Source: Elmis aenea | Taxonomy: Eukaryota > Arthropoda > Insecta > Coleoptera > Elmidae | DNA: 64,000 nucleotides | Direction of reading: 5' to 3' | Assembly (NCBI GenBank): GCA_947652605.1 | Contig: OX393577.1 | Coordinates: forward strand, 53,778,108 to 53,842,107 | Shown here: one piece after another, positions 23,375 to 34,763 of the stretch | Position numbering within the stretch: position 1 is the first letter of the stretch | Layout: each line of letters opens with the position of its first letter | Made by a program: the position numbers and the translations under genes | The notes under the pieces: generated by a model | Databases searched by the model: none | Told to the model about the DNA's origin: nothing | The model's input: the letters and a program-made list of their open reading frames with translations, nothing else

Positions 23375-25159
23375 TATTTTTTTGAAAAATTTATTCTGTT
23401 AGAAAAACTGATTCTATAGGTATGCCTTCACTCATTAAGAAAATTACCATGCAAAGGGAAATTAAGAAAAAATGCTTTCAACCTTTTTTGTTATTTTTTA
23501 CTAAGTCTTAGAGATCTGTGTATTTGACAAGACAAAACCAGCTGCAATGTACCTATAATGATTAGTCAAAGATTTGACTAAGTATTATAATTACGCAACT
23601 TTGCTCCAATTTGGCTGTTGTAATGTAAAGGGCAGCAAAAATTCTTAATTTATTGATTCCAGATTTGAGCTTTCCAGTGATGAACGATTCCCGTGTTGCA
23701 TGGTTTCATTGTTGCATGATTCCAGCGTTGAACGATTTAAGATCTGAATGATTCTATCGGTGCATTTTCCAGATTTAAACATTTTATATTTAAATGTTCC
23801 AGATATGAACAGCTAGATACAAGTGTTGAAGCTAGTTAAGCATATCGACAAGAGATCCTTCGAGAAGAATATGAGTGATTTTATAAATTGAATTAATAAA
23901 TGAATCACTAAATGATTCAAGCATTTAAAACACAGTTAATCAACTAATGTTAAAAGTAACAGATGCTGCAAGAAGCTTTGTGGGATAGTTTTTCCAATAA
24001 AATCGACGTAAAAAGTAAATAAATGACACAGACAGTAGATAATTAAAAGCAAGAAACGGGAAAACCTAGAAGTGATTGTAAAAACGCACTATAAATTTAA
24101 TGGTAGCTAGGAGATTTCAAAAGCATACAAAAGCCGCCGATAAACTATTTGCAAGATATGCTTAATCAAAGCTGCATTTGCGGTCTATAGATGAAACAAA
24201 AACAATTTTAGTTACAGCAATAGCTTTGGATTAACAGAGGAAAATAAAAAGTATCCATAAACATTTATTTAGGTTGGTGATACTGATACCCTATTCTGTT
24301 TTTAGAATTAATGTATGCGGGTTTTCTAAGCCGACTGAGCACTGGCACACGATACGATATTACTTTAAGACCGACACGATAGATAATGCTGCATACAATT
24401 ATGTGCAATTTTTTTATCCCTAGTGATTTTATTACCATAAGATTATATTTTTGGTATTTTTAGCTTGCGTCTAGTAAACTATAAAAGTTTTTGGTAGTTT
24501 ACTAATTTGGAAATACATTTTTAAGTAATCTTAACTGAACTTTGGTAACAAAGTTTTGCATAAAATATCTATCATTCGGAATAAACAGACTTCTGCAAAG
24601 TGCATGTACCTACAAAGTTATGCACCACTTCTTAACGCTTTAGTCATAATAATTGTTTAAATGTTGCTTAACTGCGTTATTTTTGATAAATTATATTGAT
24701 AAACGCTTGAATAAACAATAAAATGTATTACTAAATTATATCACTTAATCTGGAAATAATCCAGTTGGATAAATAACGAACATCTTAAAATTTAAACGCA
24801 ATAAAGGATTGTTATACGCTGTGTATTTTATAAATTACTTTTGTTATAGCTATAATGATGTAAATGTATTTATGCTAAAGTATCGCATCGAAGCCATATT
24901 TTTGGCATGGCGAAAGAAATATTTAAATGAAGTTTTATAAAATAAGAATTCGAGATACTGAAAATTGCTGAAGCGAACAAGATATTGCAAAAAATGCGTC
25001 CTGTTTCACTTCGCGGTTCAACCTTTTTTAAATTTTTCCTTCCTACTTTCTTAAGAATAGACTGGAACAGGATTCTGCTTATTTATGTGTAACTCATTTC
25101 GATGAAGTTGAATTCTAAATTTTTCATCGACTTTGCTTAAAAATTCTGAATGTCTGTGC
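23375..25159. other. Non-coding; decayed tandem pattern at 23660-23830
   Basis: Between 23660 and 23830 imperfect units of GATTCCAG..TTGAACGATT recur every ~20 bp, suggesting a degenerate minisatellite. The rest is AT-rich and featureless. Confidence 0.4.
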
Positions 25160-25400
25160 GGGGAAATTAATAAAGCCTTTTTTTGTCAACTAGCCGGTAA
25201 TTTGAAGTTAGTTGTCACTTGGCTAAATCTGGGCAAAGTTTTTAGATTTACGCTCGAAGTTGCATCAGCAGTTTGCAAGCAATTTAGGGAAAACAATTAA
25301 TCATACTTCAATACTAATTAAACTAATGCTTCGTTAATTACTCTCAATGATGGATTGAAATATAATAGCGGAAAAAGATTAATTTAATTGTATGCTCGTC
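25160..25400. promoter_or_regulatory. Possible non-coding regulatory island
   Basis: Non-repetitive sequence with several homeodomain-type cores (AACAATTAATCATAC, ACTAATTAAACTAATG, GTTAATTACTC) within 70 bp. Suggestive only. Confidence 0.2.
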
Positions 25401-26192
25401 TCTGACCAATTGTGGTTTATTGGCAAATGTGTAGGTACGTTCAAAATCTACAGATCTTTAAATAATATTCTCAACAGAAAATTATGTAAACAAATATTAC
25501 GGATTTTGTGCATCTATTAACAATTTCTCTAAAATATAAATTGCACCTTAGTGTTTAAATGTATTTGTGGTTTTAAACGAGGAGTCTATAGGTATGAATG
25601 TGGCTACCTGATTACGTCACTCAGTGACCGATTCGCATTGTTCAGTTGATTCCGCTATTAATAGTCCTACATCACAGCTAGCAACTAATGCAATGTTTTT
25701 AATACTGTGTTCTGTGAATGTTGCTTCACATAATAAAATATATTGGTTATAAATAATTGAAATAGAGTTGTTTGCTCTATATATTGTGTTTAATGCACGC
25801 TTCTTAAGAAATCTTGTAGAATGCCTACGTATAGTGTTCTGTTTTTAATGAAAAGTTAGCTGCTAATATTTTATTTGGTAATTTTTAGCATTCTAAAGAA
25901 ACCTTTTTAGTAATTAGTATAACTGTGTAGGTACTGTATTATTTACTATATACTCACACTCTAAACTAAAAAATGTGCTACAAGATTTTTGTTAATGTTT
26001 AGTTTTCACGAAATATATTTTTTTAACTAAACGATCGTATATTTAAAACAATTAAACTAACAAAGAATGTACTAATATATATTTATAATAAAAAATAAAA
26101 AAATTCGGGCCAATTAATCTGAACAGATTAAGTATAATAAAAAATGGATTACAATAGGGAATAGAGGATTAAGAAATTATCTCATTTTAATC
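25401..26192. other. Non-coding, no feature recognised
   Basis: No repeat end or frame of note. Confidence 0.4.
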
Positions 26193-26316
26193 TACCAGGT
26201 GTTTCAGATCAACTTTCGCACCCTTATGACTTTGTTATTCTAAGAGAAAACCTTTTATTTCAGTAAGTCGCAATTCTCTATAAAGTCATGTCAAAATGTT
26301 GTTTTTTACGGTGAAA
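26193..26316. repeat. Left-end fragment of the 1533-type foldback
   Basis: TACCAGGTGTTTCAGATCAA then TTTCGCACCCTTATGACTTT parallels the left end at 1533. It is cut by the next element at 26317. Confidence 0.5.
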
Positions 26317-26940
26317 TACAGGGTGTTCAAGTTTTCATGCTCAGCATAGGGATCTCGTAAACGGTAAGACATACAGAGTTGATTAAGTGGGTTAAAATTG
26401 CAATTATTTCATGAAAAAAAAATTGAAAATATAGTTTTTACGATAAATTTTTTTAAATTTTAACTCATAACTTGCTTATTTAAAATCATACTCAATATAT
26501 TTCTCGATATTATCAGGACACTGTTTTACGTAGATTTGAAATTTGTTAAAAAATTTGACCTAACTTTATTTATTTTTGTTATTTTAACATCAACTTTCTT
26601 ATTTTAAATACGGGTTGTAGTTGGCTCTGACACCGTTAAAAAGAGTTTTTTTCTCGTTTCATTGATGTATAGGTAGTTAGGTTTATCTTTAAAAATACGT
26701 AGTTTATTGCAATATTATTGTATTCATTAAGTTTAATCCAAGTGGCCATTGAAACAAAAGACAGAACATCACATAAAAATAAGCTAGCTGTACTCAATTA
26801 AAAATACAAAAGTTAAAACTTAAATAATAATAAATTATGGTTTTTTAATTACTAGGTATTACTATTAAATCTAAATTATAACATATGTAAGTGTAGCCTC
26901 TCCAGGGGCAACACGAATTTGAGATCTGCGCTTTATCCTG
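26317..26940. mobile_element. Left arm of the 55209-type foldback
   Basis: It begins TACAGGGTGTTCAAGTTTTC, carries GGGATCTCGTAAACGGTAAG, and follows the left arm of 55209-56688 through AACTTGCTTATTTAAAATCA, GTAGTTGGCTCTGACACCGT, CATCACATAAAAATAAG and CTCTCCAGGGGCAACACGAA. No right arm is found, so it is a half copy. Confidence 0.75.
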
Positions 26941-27464
26941 TATTCCTCTTTATTTGATGAAATGTTCTTAAAAACATCGAATGTTAAATAGACAGATGAA
27001 TACAATAATGGATACATTCTATCGAATTGCTTCTGCGAGTGTGTATTCAAGGCGTTTTTACAAAGGAAAACTGTGTTTGAAGGCAGATGGTGAACACTTT
27101 GAACATGTTCCAGACTAAAACTTGTTATTAACATATTACCGTTCTATTTTCTCCCTTATTTTTACTACAAACTCTTTTCAGTTCATTTTAATTATTAAGT
27201 ATATTGCAACTGTTATGATTTTATGATGTTTTATCTTGTCAAACACAAATATTGCTAATATTTTGTACAAAATAATAAATAATTTTAAAACTTATTTTTC
27301 TTAAATAAGTTTCGTGTGTATGTAATTTTGTTTAATACTTAATAGGATTTGGAATAAGTAAAAAAGTGTTCCATGAAATTTTTAAACAAAATTTACTTTC
27401 GCCGGTTTGATATATTTCATCGTAGAAAAAACAGTTTAACGTTATTTTAGAGAAAATTTCCTTG
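26941..27464. other. Non-coding, no feature recognised
   Basis: AT-rich flank after the half element; nothing further supported. Confidence 0.35.
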
Positions 27465-28095
27465 ACCTGTAAAATTTCTGTTTTCAACTAATCACTAGTC
27501 TTAAATCTTCAATAGGAACATTATTACACGGTAATTATTTTACATTCCCCTGTCAGATGTTTATCCTCCTGTCAAATGTGCGTTTTCGACCAAGAACAAA
27601 CTCAGATTTCCTAGAAACGCCAATAAACATAATCATACACTGATAATATCCTTTTCACTATTAATAGATTTTCATGAGTTTATTGGTCGTTTCTAAAAAG
27701 TCTGAGTTTGTGATTGGTCAAAAATATAAATTTGGATATGGAATGAATTATTTTGGTCTTGATATTTTTTTGACGAATTTCGGCGACCAGTAGCGTTACA
27801 CCAATATGGATTAAACCCCACCCCTGACGCACCACTCTGACAGTGCTTGTAAAATTTGACATAATATTTAATTTGACAGGTACGTTAGTGTTAGGTGAAG
27901 GAAATTTTCTGGCGAAATATAACTCGTGCATTGCAAATAATCTATAATTTTTGACAAATCTTTACTCATGCAGTTTGAATCAGAAAAAATAACTCCAGCA
28001 CTTCGTGCACTCGTGTTTTTTTCAGCTCAACTGCATTCGGGCGTATTTACCAAAAATTATCGATAATTTTCAATGCACTTGTTATATCACTACTG
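27465..28095. repeat. Dispersed repeat family R, copy 3
   Basis: Same order of blocks as the 22006 copy: GTGCGTTTTCGACCAAGAAC, the CTCAGATTTCC hairpin, TTTTGGTCTTGAT, then ATAACTCGTGCATTGCAAAT and its inverse. It also has a second short hairpin, CAGCACTTCGTGCACTCGTG, in the loop. Non-coding. Confidence 0.72.
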
Positions 28096-28117
28096 AAAAT
28101 TCCTACGATTTACTAAA

Positions 28118-28193
28118 AATATAAGGTTTAAAGAGATTTCCTCCCAAATAACGAACTTGTAGCGCTGTGACAGTCAAACTGAATCATCCCGTA
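28118..28193. repeat. Right end of the 1533-type foldback
   Basis: GTGACAGTCAAACTGAATCA then TCCCGTATA is nearly identical to the right terminus at 2445-2473. No left partner is nearby. Confidence 0.65.
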
Positions 28194-28879
28194 TAAAATA
28201 TTCGAGGTCTAACGCTCATTTGTTACTAAAATAAAAATGATCTCGATTCGTTTACTTAAGCGCTTCTTATGCATACATATTAAAGTTAGGATTTTATATC
28301 TATTAAGAATTTAAGAAATACGTAGGACACCTAGTTTATCTGTTTTACTAATACGTTTGGACTGTATTTTCGTGGGATTTGTATAATTAATGACGGTCAA
28401 CTTGTTTATAAATTCTCAAGACAAAGTCGTAACGTAAGTGTTACTGCGAATATAAATTAATAGAAAAACCGTTATAATTCTTTTAACCCGAGGAAATCGT
28501 TATTTAACGGCAAACAATTTTTTACTTCTCTTTTAATGACCAATTTTCGGCCATTTCTTATAGGGAGAATAAAAACAAGTAAAAAAACAATAGCAGGGCA
28601 AACACGTACTATGCCATGACTTCCTGCTAGGCTACTTGATCCATTAGGCAAGTCCATTCTCATCACGCCCTTGTTTTTGCAGGTTGTCCCATTATCCTTT
28701 TTAATTTGTTTTAAGAGTTTTCTGATACGTAACTCGTCCCGTCTCTGTTTCTCTTTCCAGACATTTTCTTGTCATTTGCGGAATAACGTATAGTTGATGC
28801 ATTAATAATTACTCGTATAACTTTGGATTAGAGAAAAATTAATAGGGATAAGTTATGTTCAACTCGCTTTGGCTCATAC
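28194..28879. other. Non-coding, no feature recognised
   Basis: No repeat end; short frames only, without domains. Confidence 0.4.
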
Positions 28880-29290
28880 TCGCAGCTGAATAATTAAGAA
28901 GGTACCGGGGAAGTTTTCGTTCTGGATGGTGTTTACGTCGTTGTTTCTGGGGCTTTTGAGTTTTAATTAAGGGCGGTCCGTGGATTGTGAGAAGGGTTAA
29001 AGGCCCTGATTGCAAAATCAATTGTGGACATCACGGCGAGCAAGCCACTCTATAGCTGTCGAGCCTTTTTTGTCAATTATTTATGTTAGAAACATTACTG
29101 TCTTTGTTTCCGATTCCAGCCGTTTTTATTGTCGACCTCTTTAATCTTTCGCCTCTAGAGGTTGGCTGTTTTTCGTTCTGTAAATTGATTTTATTTGTTC
29201 AAAATATAAACGATCGCCTTTTTTATTCTCGAAGAATTAAATTAATGAATACCAATAAGATAATGACGGATAATTAAGACTTTGTGTTAA
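28880..29290. promoter_or_regulatory. Possible conserved non-coding island
   Basis: A less AT-rich, non-repetitive stretch (e.g. AAGGGCGGTCCGTGGATTGT near 28969) with ATTA and CGATCG-type motifs and no credible frame. It stands out from the surrounding repeat-rich DNA and may be regulatory. Confidence 0.3.
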
Positions 29291-29534
29291 TGGCGTCATT
29301 AAAACTGTTTATTGGCTAACGAAAGCGAGAAAATCTATCAAGGAAAAGTAAGGTTTTGTTTGTAAATATTTATTGCATCATAATTATCAATTAGGAAAAA
29401 TATCAAGTAATTTACCTAATTGCAATTTAAATCATTCCACAACAATTTACAGCATATTATGCCTTATTCTCTTATTCAGAACATTAAATTTAATTAAAAT
29501 TAACAAATAATGTGAATGTTGAATTAAAAATACA

Positions 29535-30785
29535 TACCGTGTGTAACTGAGTTCTGGTACACCCGTTTTGTTTTCTTCTTTAATTTCAATTTTAGATAAA
29601 TGAAATTTTAGCCGCATGATATGTGTAAAACGGATTATTTGAAAATATGTTCATTATTGTTTCGCTTTCAGTTTCGTCGAAAATGACTCTAACTTTGTTA
29701 TTTTAAATGTAACACCGTGTATAATGTTACATTTTTGGAAAGAGGAGGCAATTTTGGATACAACGCCACCATTTTGATTAAGTGAGCTGTGACCTGCATA
29801 AATTGAAAATTATTATGTCGACAAGTGTACAAAAAACGATTTTTTGTGCGATCGTACTAGAAACAGCTGTTTGACGGACGCGTTAGCAACCATAAATTAC
29901 CCTTAGCAACGGCCGAAAAAGTAACTTTTACGGCCGTTGCTAAGGAGGGGGCCGGTAATGCAGTACATACGCCGTCATCTGTCAGTGACAGAATGTCACG
30001 TAGTTTCTAACCTATAATTTTGAAAATTACTAAAAATTTAAATTGTTTTTAATTCTATCGCACAAAAAATGTAATATGCACCTCGGCCAAAACGTACTTT
30101 TTCGGCCTTGCCTGTTTGCTGGCCTCGACTACGTCTCGGCCAGAAAACCAGACGCGGCCGAAAAAATTACACTTTTTGGCCTTGATACCTACATAAATAA
30201 CTATTGTAATCTTTCATTCACATTTAGGTTATTTTAATCAGCTTTGAAGGTTGCAGAATCGGTTTTTTGATCGAGTAATTTTTTAAAAAATAGAATGATA
30301 GTGGTACATGCGGTTATTTAATTAAACAGAATATTTTCTGACGAATGTATCAATACCAATAACTTATATTTATGTTGAGAGGCTGCCTCAAAGACTTAAA
30401 ATATTATAAAAACTTATAAAGATATCCGATTAAATGAAAATCTACAAAAACGTTTTTTGGACACTTGTTGAGAAAATAAAATTCAATTTATGCAGATCAT
30501 GGCACACTTAAAAAAAATTGTCCAAAAATTATTTGAGGTTAGAAAAATTAACCAAAATAAATTGTGCCGTTGTAACCAAAATTGCCTCCTCTTTCTAAAA
30601 AATGTAACAATATACACGATGTCTCGTTTGTGATACCAAAGTTAGTCATTTTCGGCGAAACCGGAAGTGAAACAATAGTGTACATTTGTTTAAGTAATCC
30701 GGTTTTTGACACATATCATATGTCTAAAATTTCAATTGTCTTGAATTTAAAAAAAAAGAGTGTACCAGAACTCAGTTACCCAGTA
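29535..30785. mobile_element. Foldback element, 1.25 kb, with nested hairpin loop
   Basis: The left end TACCGTGTGTAACTGAGTTC pairs with the right end GTACCAGAACTCAGTTACCC followed by AGTA. Arms of about 280 bp mirror each other: CGGATTATTTGAAAATATG against CAAATGTAC-like sequence on the right, and GAAAGAGGAGGCAATTTTGG against CCAAAATTGCCTCCTCTTTC. The 650-bp loop holds a less AT-rich hairpin at 29901-29945 and several GGCCGAAAAA/TTTTTCGGCC-like blocks to about 30185, probably a separate insertion. No transposase coding is recognised. Confidence 0.8.
29901..29945. repeat. 45-bp hairpin CCTTAGCAACGGCCG
   Basis: CCTTAGCAACGGCCG at 29901-29915 is exactly mirrored at 29931-29945. The spacer AAAAAGTAACTTTTA is itself nearly palindromic. 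It lies in the loop of the 29535 foldback. Confidence 0.8.
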
Positions 30786-30991
30786 TGTACCTATACCGGA
30801 CGGCAGCGAAATATGTCCCATTTAATTTTTTTTAACGACTTTAAAATTTTATAACATTTAGGGCACATATTTTGCATATCTCCTTTGGTTGGAAGATAAT
30901 ATGTCTTAAACTGTTAAATACTACCTGTATAAATTGTTTAATATTGAAATTTTGGATAAATTCTTGTTTAGAGTGAGCGTTTGTTATATAT
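30786..30991. other. Short non-coding spacer
   Basis: Nothing supported between the two elements. Confidence 0.35.
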
Positions 30992-31476
30992 AGGTTTGTT
31001 CCAACGAGCAGTTTAAAACCGATCCTTGGATGAATTCATGAATTGTTTTATTCGCATGCGTGAACTATGTACTACGAAATGTAACTGCACAGTATTAAGC
31101 CGTTGTTGGAACGCTTTTACGACTGGCCTAACTGTAAATGACATTTGCGTCTATTGGGTTTATAGAAATGTGCGCATCGCTAAGGTAAACACCTTGAATC
31201 TAGTACTAAGTAGGAGTGGGGAGAGCGATGCATAGCTACCTGAGCGATGTCAGTTATGAACAGCGCAAGCGTCTAAAAATCCCGACAACAATTCGTCTTT
31301 CAGTCCATGTACTGTTCTGATCGTCCGCAAACCCGTACACGAATTGATTTGAGATGTGTTGGAACGGATTACTGACCGTCCGATGAACTATCAGAGCCTG
31401 TGTTGGAACGCGATATTGATACTGCGCAAACTCAAATCGTTTACTGTACCGTGCAAATAGCTGTTGGAACAAACCT
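30992..31476. mobile_element. MITE with AGGTTTGTTCCAAC ends
   Basis: The left AGGTTTGTTCCAAC and right GTTGGAACAAACCT are perfect 14-bp inverted repeats. The 485-bp interior is less AT-rich, contains repeated TGTTGGAACG segments and shows no transposase. A second family member lies at 48625-49103. The target duplication is unclear, so no superfamily is assigned. Confidence 0.75.
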
Positions 31477-31701
31477 TATGGCTCACTCAGACAGACCGGT
31501 ATAGATTATCATTGCTAAACAGGTATGTCGCGCTCATCGGTATACAGAACTTGGTGTGGGCGCTTTCATATACCGCAATATTATTAAATATCGTCCCGAA
31601 TCGTACCGCCTCTGTCTGAGGGAGCCTTTATTGAAATGGCGTCACATTTTCGAAAGAAGCTGTTTGAATTTTTAGATAATTCAGGTAGTGAACGTTAAAC
31701 A
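31477..31701. other. Less AT-rich spacer
   Basis: Contains CTCACTCAGACAGACCGG and CCGCCTCTGTCTGAGGGAGC, an imperfect inverted pair (about 31483 and 31608), perhaps the ends of another short repeat. Not resolved further. Confidence 0.35.
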
Positions 31702-31975
31702 TACAGGGTGCGCCAAATAAATGAGGCACTACAAAGTTCTGTAAACGGCAAAAGATACAAGGTCGATTATTTTAGACAAAATGCTTTTATTTTAGAACTC
31801 TTCTCAGCTCACTACATGCAAACGAAAAATTGATATGAGCAATTTTTTAAATCTTAATTATCTCCGGTTCAGTTGTTCTTAGAAAAAATTGACACGAAAG
31901 AAGTTGCAGACATTTTAAAAAACTATAAAATAGCGACACTTTTTTGTTTACTTAAATATAGTTCAGACTCAGATA
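31702..31975. repeat. Orphan left end of a foldback
   Basis: TACAGGGTGCGCCAAATAAA then TCTGTAAACGGCAAAAGATA has the class-typical terminus. It is followed at 31976 by a different element and has no right end. Confidence 0.55.
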
Positions 31976-32700
31976 TACAGCGTCATTCAAAAAGTCTGAA
32001 TAAATGGAAAAGTTTTTGTTATCGATTTCCAGAAAATTTTATTATTTAAAAAAGTTGGTGCATTGTCTAAAAATAATTTTAAAAGTTAAAAAATCAATAA
32101 AAATGTATGACACAAGATTTTAGATTATTCATAAAAGCGTTACTAAAAAAAATTCCATCGGTAAAGATTTTTGAAAATTTAAAAATGACTAAATATAAAA
32201 TTTGGCTTTAACAGTCCAATTTAAATTTTTGAAGTAATTTAATATTTAAAAAGTGTGCAACAAATTGAAAAGTTTTTTATTATCAATTTTTCTGAAAATT
32301 TTATTCTTGGCCTTAAACTAATTTGAAGATAAAAAAAGTTTGATAAAAATTCATCTGACACTAGATTTTAGCAATTTTAAAAATATTCGCAAGAGTAAAG
32401 TGCTTTTATTTTAAGAGTTCCAAAAAAGTTTAACGGAAAACGTTGTTTAGAATTCAATAGTAAAACTTTACATAACATATCCTAATCTTTTAAACTATTT
32501 TTGTAACTCTTAAAATAAAGGCACTTTACTCTTGCGAATTTTTAAAATCGCTAAAATCTAATGTCGCTTGAATGTTTTTGATTATTGTTTATCTTGAAAT
32601 TAGTTTTAGGCAATGCACCAATTTTTATCAAGAACAGAATTTTCTGAGAAATTAATAATAAAAAACTTTTCAAGTTGTAGACTTTTTGAATGACGCTGTA
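31976..32700. mobile_element. Foldback element (CAGCGTCATTC ends)
   Basis: The left TACAGCGTCATTCAAAAAGT pairs with the right ACTTTTTGAATGACGCTGTA. Inward pairing continues: GTTGGTGCATTGTCTAAAA near 32055 against AGGCAATGCACCAATTTT near 32609. Arm copies of this family also occur inside 13725-14232. No coding seen. TA flanks both ends. Confidence 0.82.
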
Positions 32701-32722
32701 GATGACAAAGTTGCTTTTTTTA

Positions 32723-33432
32723 TACAGGGTGTAGACTTGGATCACGCAACATAGCGAATTCAATGGTAAAATTTCAAAAGTCGTATATTATCTCCACTAA
32801 TTATTTTAGAAAAAAAGTGCAAATAGGTTTTTTTGTAGAAAAAAAATTATTCTGTATCCATAAATGTAATCAATATTAATTTTTAGTTTTCAAATAACTG
32901 AAAATAAATTAAGCAAATTGAAAACCACGTTTTCACAAAAATCTGTAGTGCCTAGGAATTGTGCTATGACAGTTGTCATAAGTGACGTTAGGCTGGGCAG
33001 TTGCCCAGCCTAACGTCACTTATGCTGCCACTGTGACGCCAAGTTTATTCTTAAATATACTTTATATTTTATCAAACATTTATTTTATACAATTAGCTAT
33101 GTTTTCATTCCAAGAAATGATAAAAATGATAATAATTAAGAACAAACTTCGTGTCAAAGTGACAGTATAAGTAACATTAGGCTGGACAGTTGTCATAGCA
33201 TAATTCCAAGGCACTATAGATTTTTGTGAAAACGCGTTTTTTAATTTGCTTAATTTTCAATTATTGGAAAACTAAAAATTAATATTGATTGCATTTATGG
33301 ATACAGAATTTTTTTTTATACAAAAAAACCTTTTGCACTTTTTTTCTAAAATAATTAGGGGAGATAATTTACGACTTTTTAAATTTTACCATTGAAATTG
33401 CCATGTCGCGTGGTCCAAGTCTACACCCTGTA
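32723..33432. mobile_element. Foldback element with a perfect palindrome in its loop
   Basis: The left TACAGGGTGTAGACTTGGAT pairs with the right CCAAGTCTACACCCTGTA. Arms of about 270 bp match through CAATGGTAAAATTTCAAAA, TGCAAATAGGTTTTTTTGT and ACGTTTTCACAAAAATCT. Near the axis is the separate 48-bp palindrome described next. Non-coding. Confidence 0.87.
32977..33024. repeat. Perfect 23-bp inverted repeat, 2-nt spacer
   Basis: CATAAGTGACGTTAGGCTGG (arm start, 32977) is exactly mirrored after the two-base spacer at 33000-33001; the arms are 23 bp each. Part of the same motif recurs near 33165-33200 as the mirror arm of the host element. Confidence 0.88.
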
Positions 33433-34761
33433 TAGTAACTATAGTTGACTTTGACAAATTTAGAAAGCTACCCAAATATTTGAAGGTTTGCATATTTATT
33501 TTACTGTTTTGTCTCAAAATTGATAAAAGTGCTCAAGTGTGCTATGAATCAGAATTTAATTTAAAGTTAAGAGTGAAGTAACGTTAAGTCGACAATAAAA
33601 TGCAATTTGATGAAATAGTTCACAATGGCTAGCCTAAAATTTTAATGTAGTAGTGAATTATGAGGGAGTTAAAAAAATATTTTTAATTTAATAAGGTAGC
33701 AGTGGGACATGTAGACTAAATTTACCGCTTTAATTGTGTAACAATTTTGAATAAGCAATAAAAACCAAAAGTAATTAACTCACCGGAATGTTTATCTACC
33801 ATTTGCAGTAATTAAGTAACTAGAAGAGCTCTCTCGACAGTCTTTTATTGTTGGCCTCACTTTCAACTGTTTACAACAAAACGGAACATTTAGCCTCCAA
33901 ATGAAATAAACAATACACTTATGTTGCTGTTAAGCGCTATTAAACAGTGGTATTTCCAGTATTAAAGTGAAGAAAATAACTTAACAACTCATTCTAAACT
34001 TCAGGAATATACAAACGTGGTATAAATCCCAATGTTGATACTTTCAGCTCTCCGTTTCGAGTTTCGTAATAAATACGGGCTTTTTATGTATAAATTATGC
34101 AAGTTTGACGAGTTGCCCCTGTGTCGCGTCACTTTAAGCGTAACTTCCAGTTTTAATCTTGTGAAGTCGGAAGTGACATAACTTGTGAAGGGAAGTGTAC
34201 ACTTGTGAACGACTTTCTAACTATCTACGCATAAGCGTTCTTCTAAAAGTGATGGATGTAAAATATGCCCCATAAAGAACTTGGTAGATGAATGCCTGTT
34301 AATGGACTGTGAATTGTGAAACTAGTCCTAGTCGATTAAGCTATTTTCACTGCATATAACGACATTATTAATACAAGACGCCTAATAAAAAACATTTTTG
34401 TGGTAGAGCTGTTAATAATAGTTGCTCTAATTATTTTGTAAATGTAAAAGGGATCAGAAATGCAAATACTTGATATAATACGTATTTTACAAACTGATTT
34501 TCATGATTATTTTAAGGTTGCGGATTTAGTTAAAATAAAAAATGAGTTTAAAGTTTTATTTTGTTAGGCAGAGTAAATTCAATCAGTAAAAAATACAACT
34601 ATCGAGATCTTTGCTCAAAAATTATCAGCTTTACTTAAATATGTTGTTTTACTTCTTATGTTTTACGACACTCTTGTCGCTTTATCAGCATTTTTCTAAA
34701 GCTTTAGTAAACTAGATTTAAAAAAAATCAAATGAGGCGTCGAAAGTTTTGGGGAAAATTG
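33433..34761. other. Non-coding; possible conserved island at 33780-34330
   Basis: No repeat ends seen. The 33780-34330 part is less AT-rich and unique, e.g. GTTGCCCCTGTGTCGCGTCA near 34111, with no frame. It could be regulatory, but only composition supports this. Confidence 0.3.
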
Positions 34762-34763
34762 TA

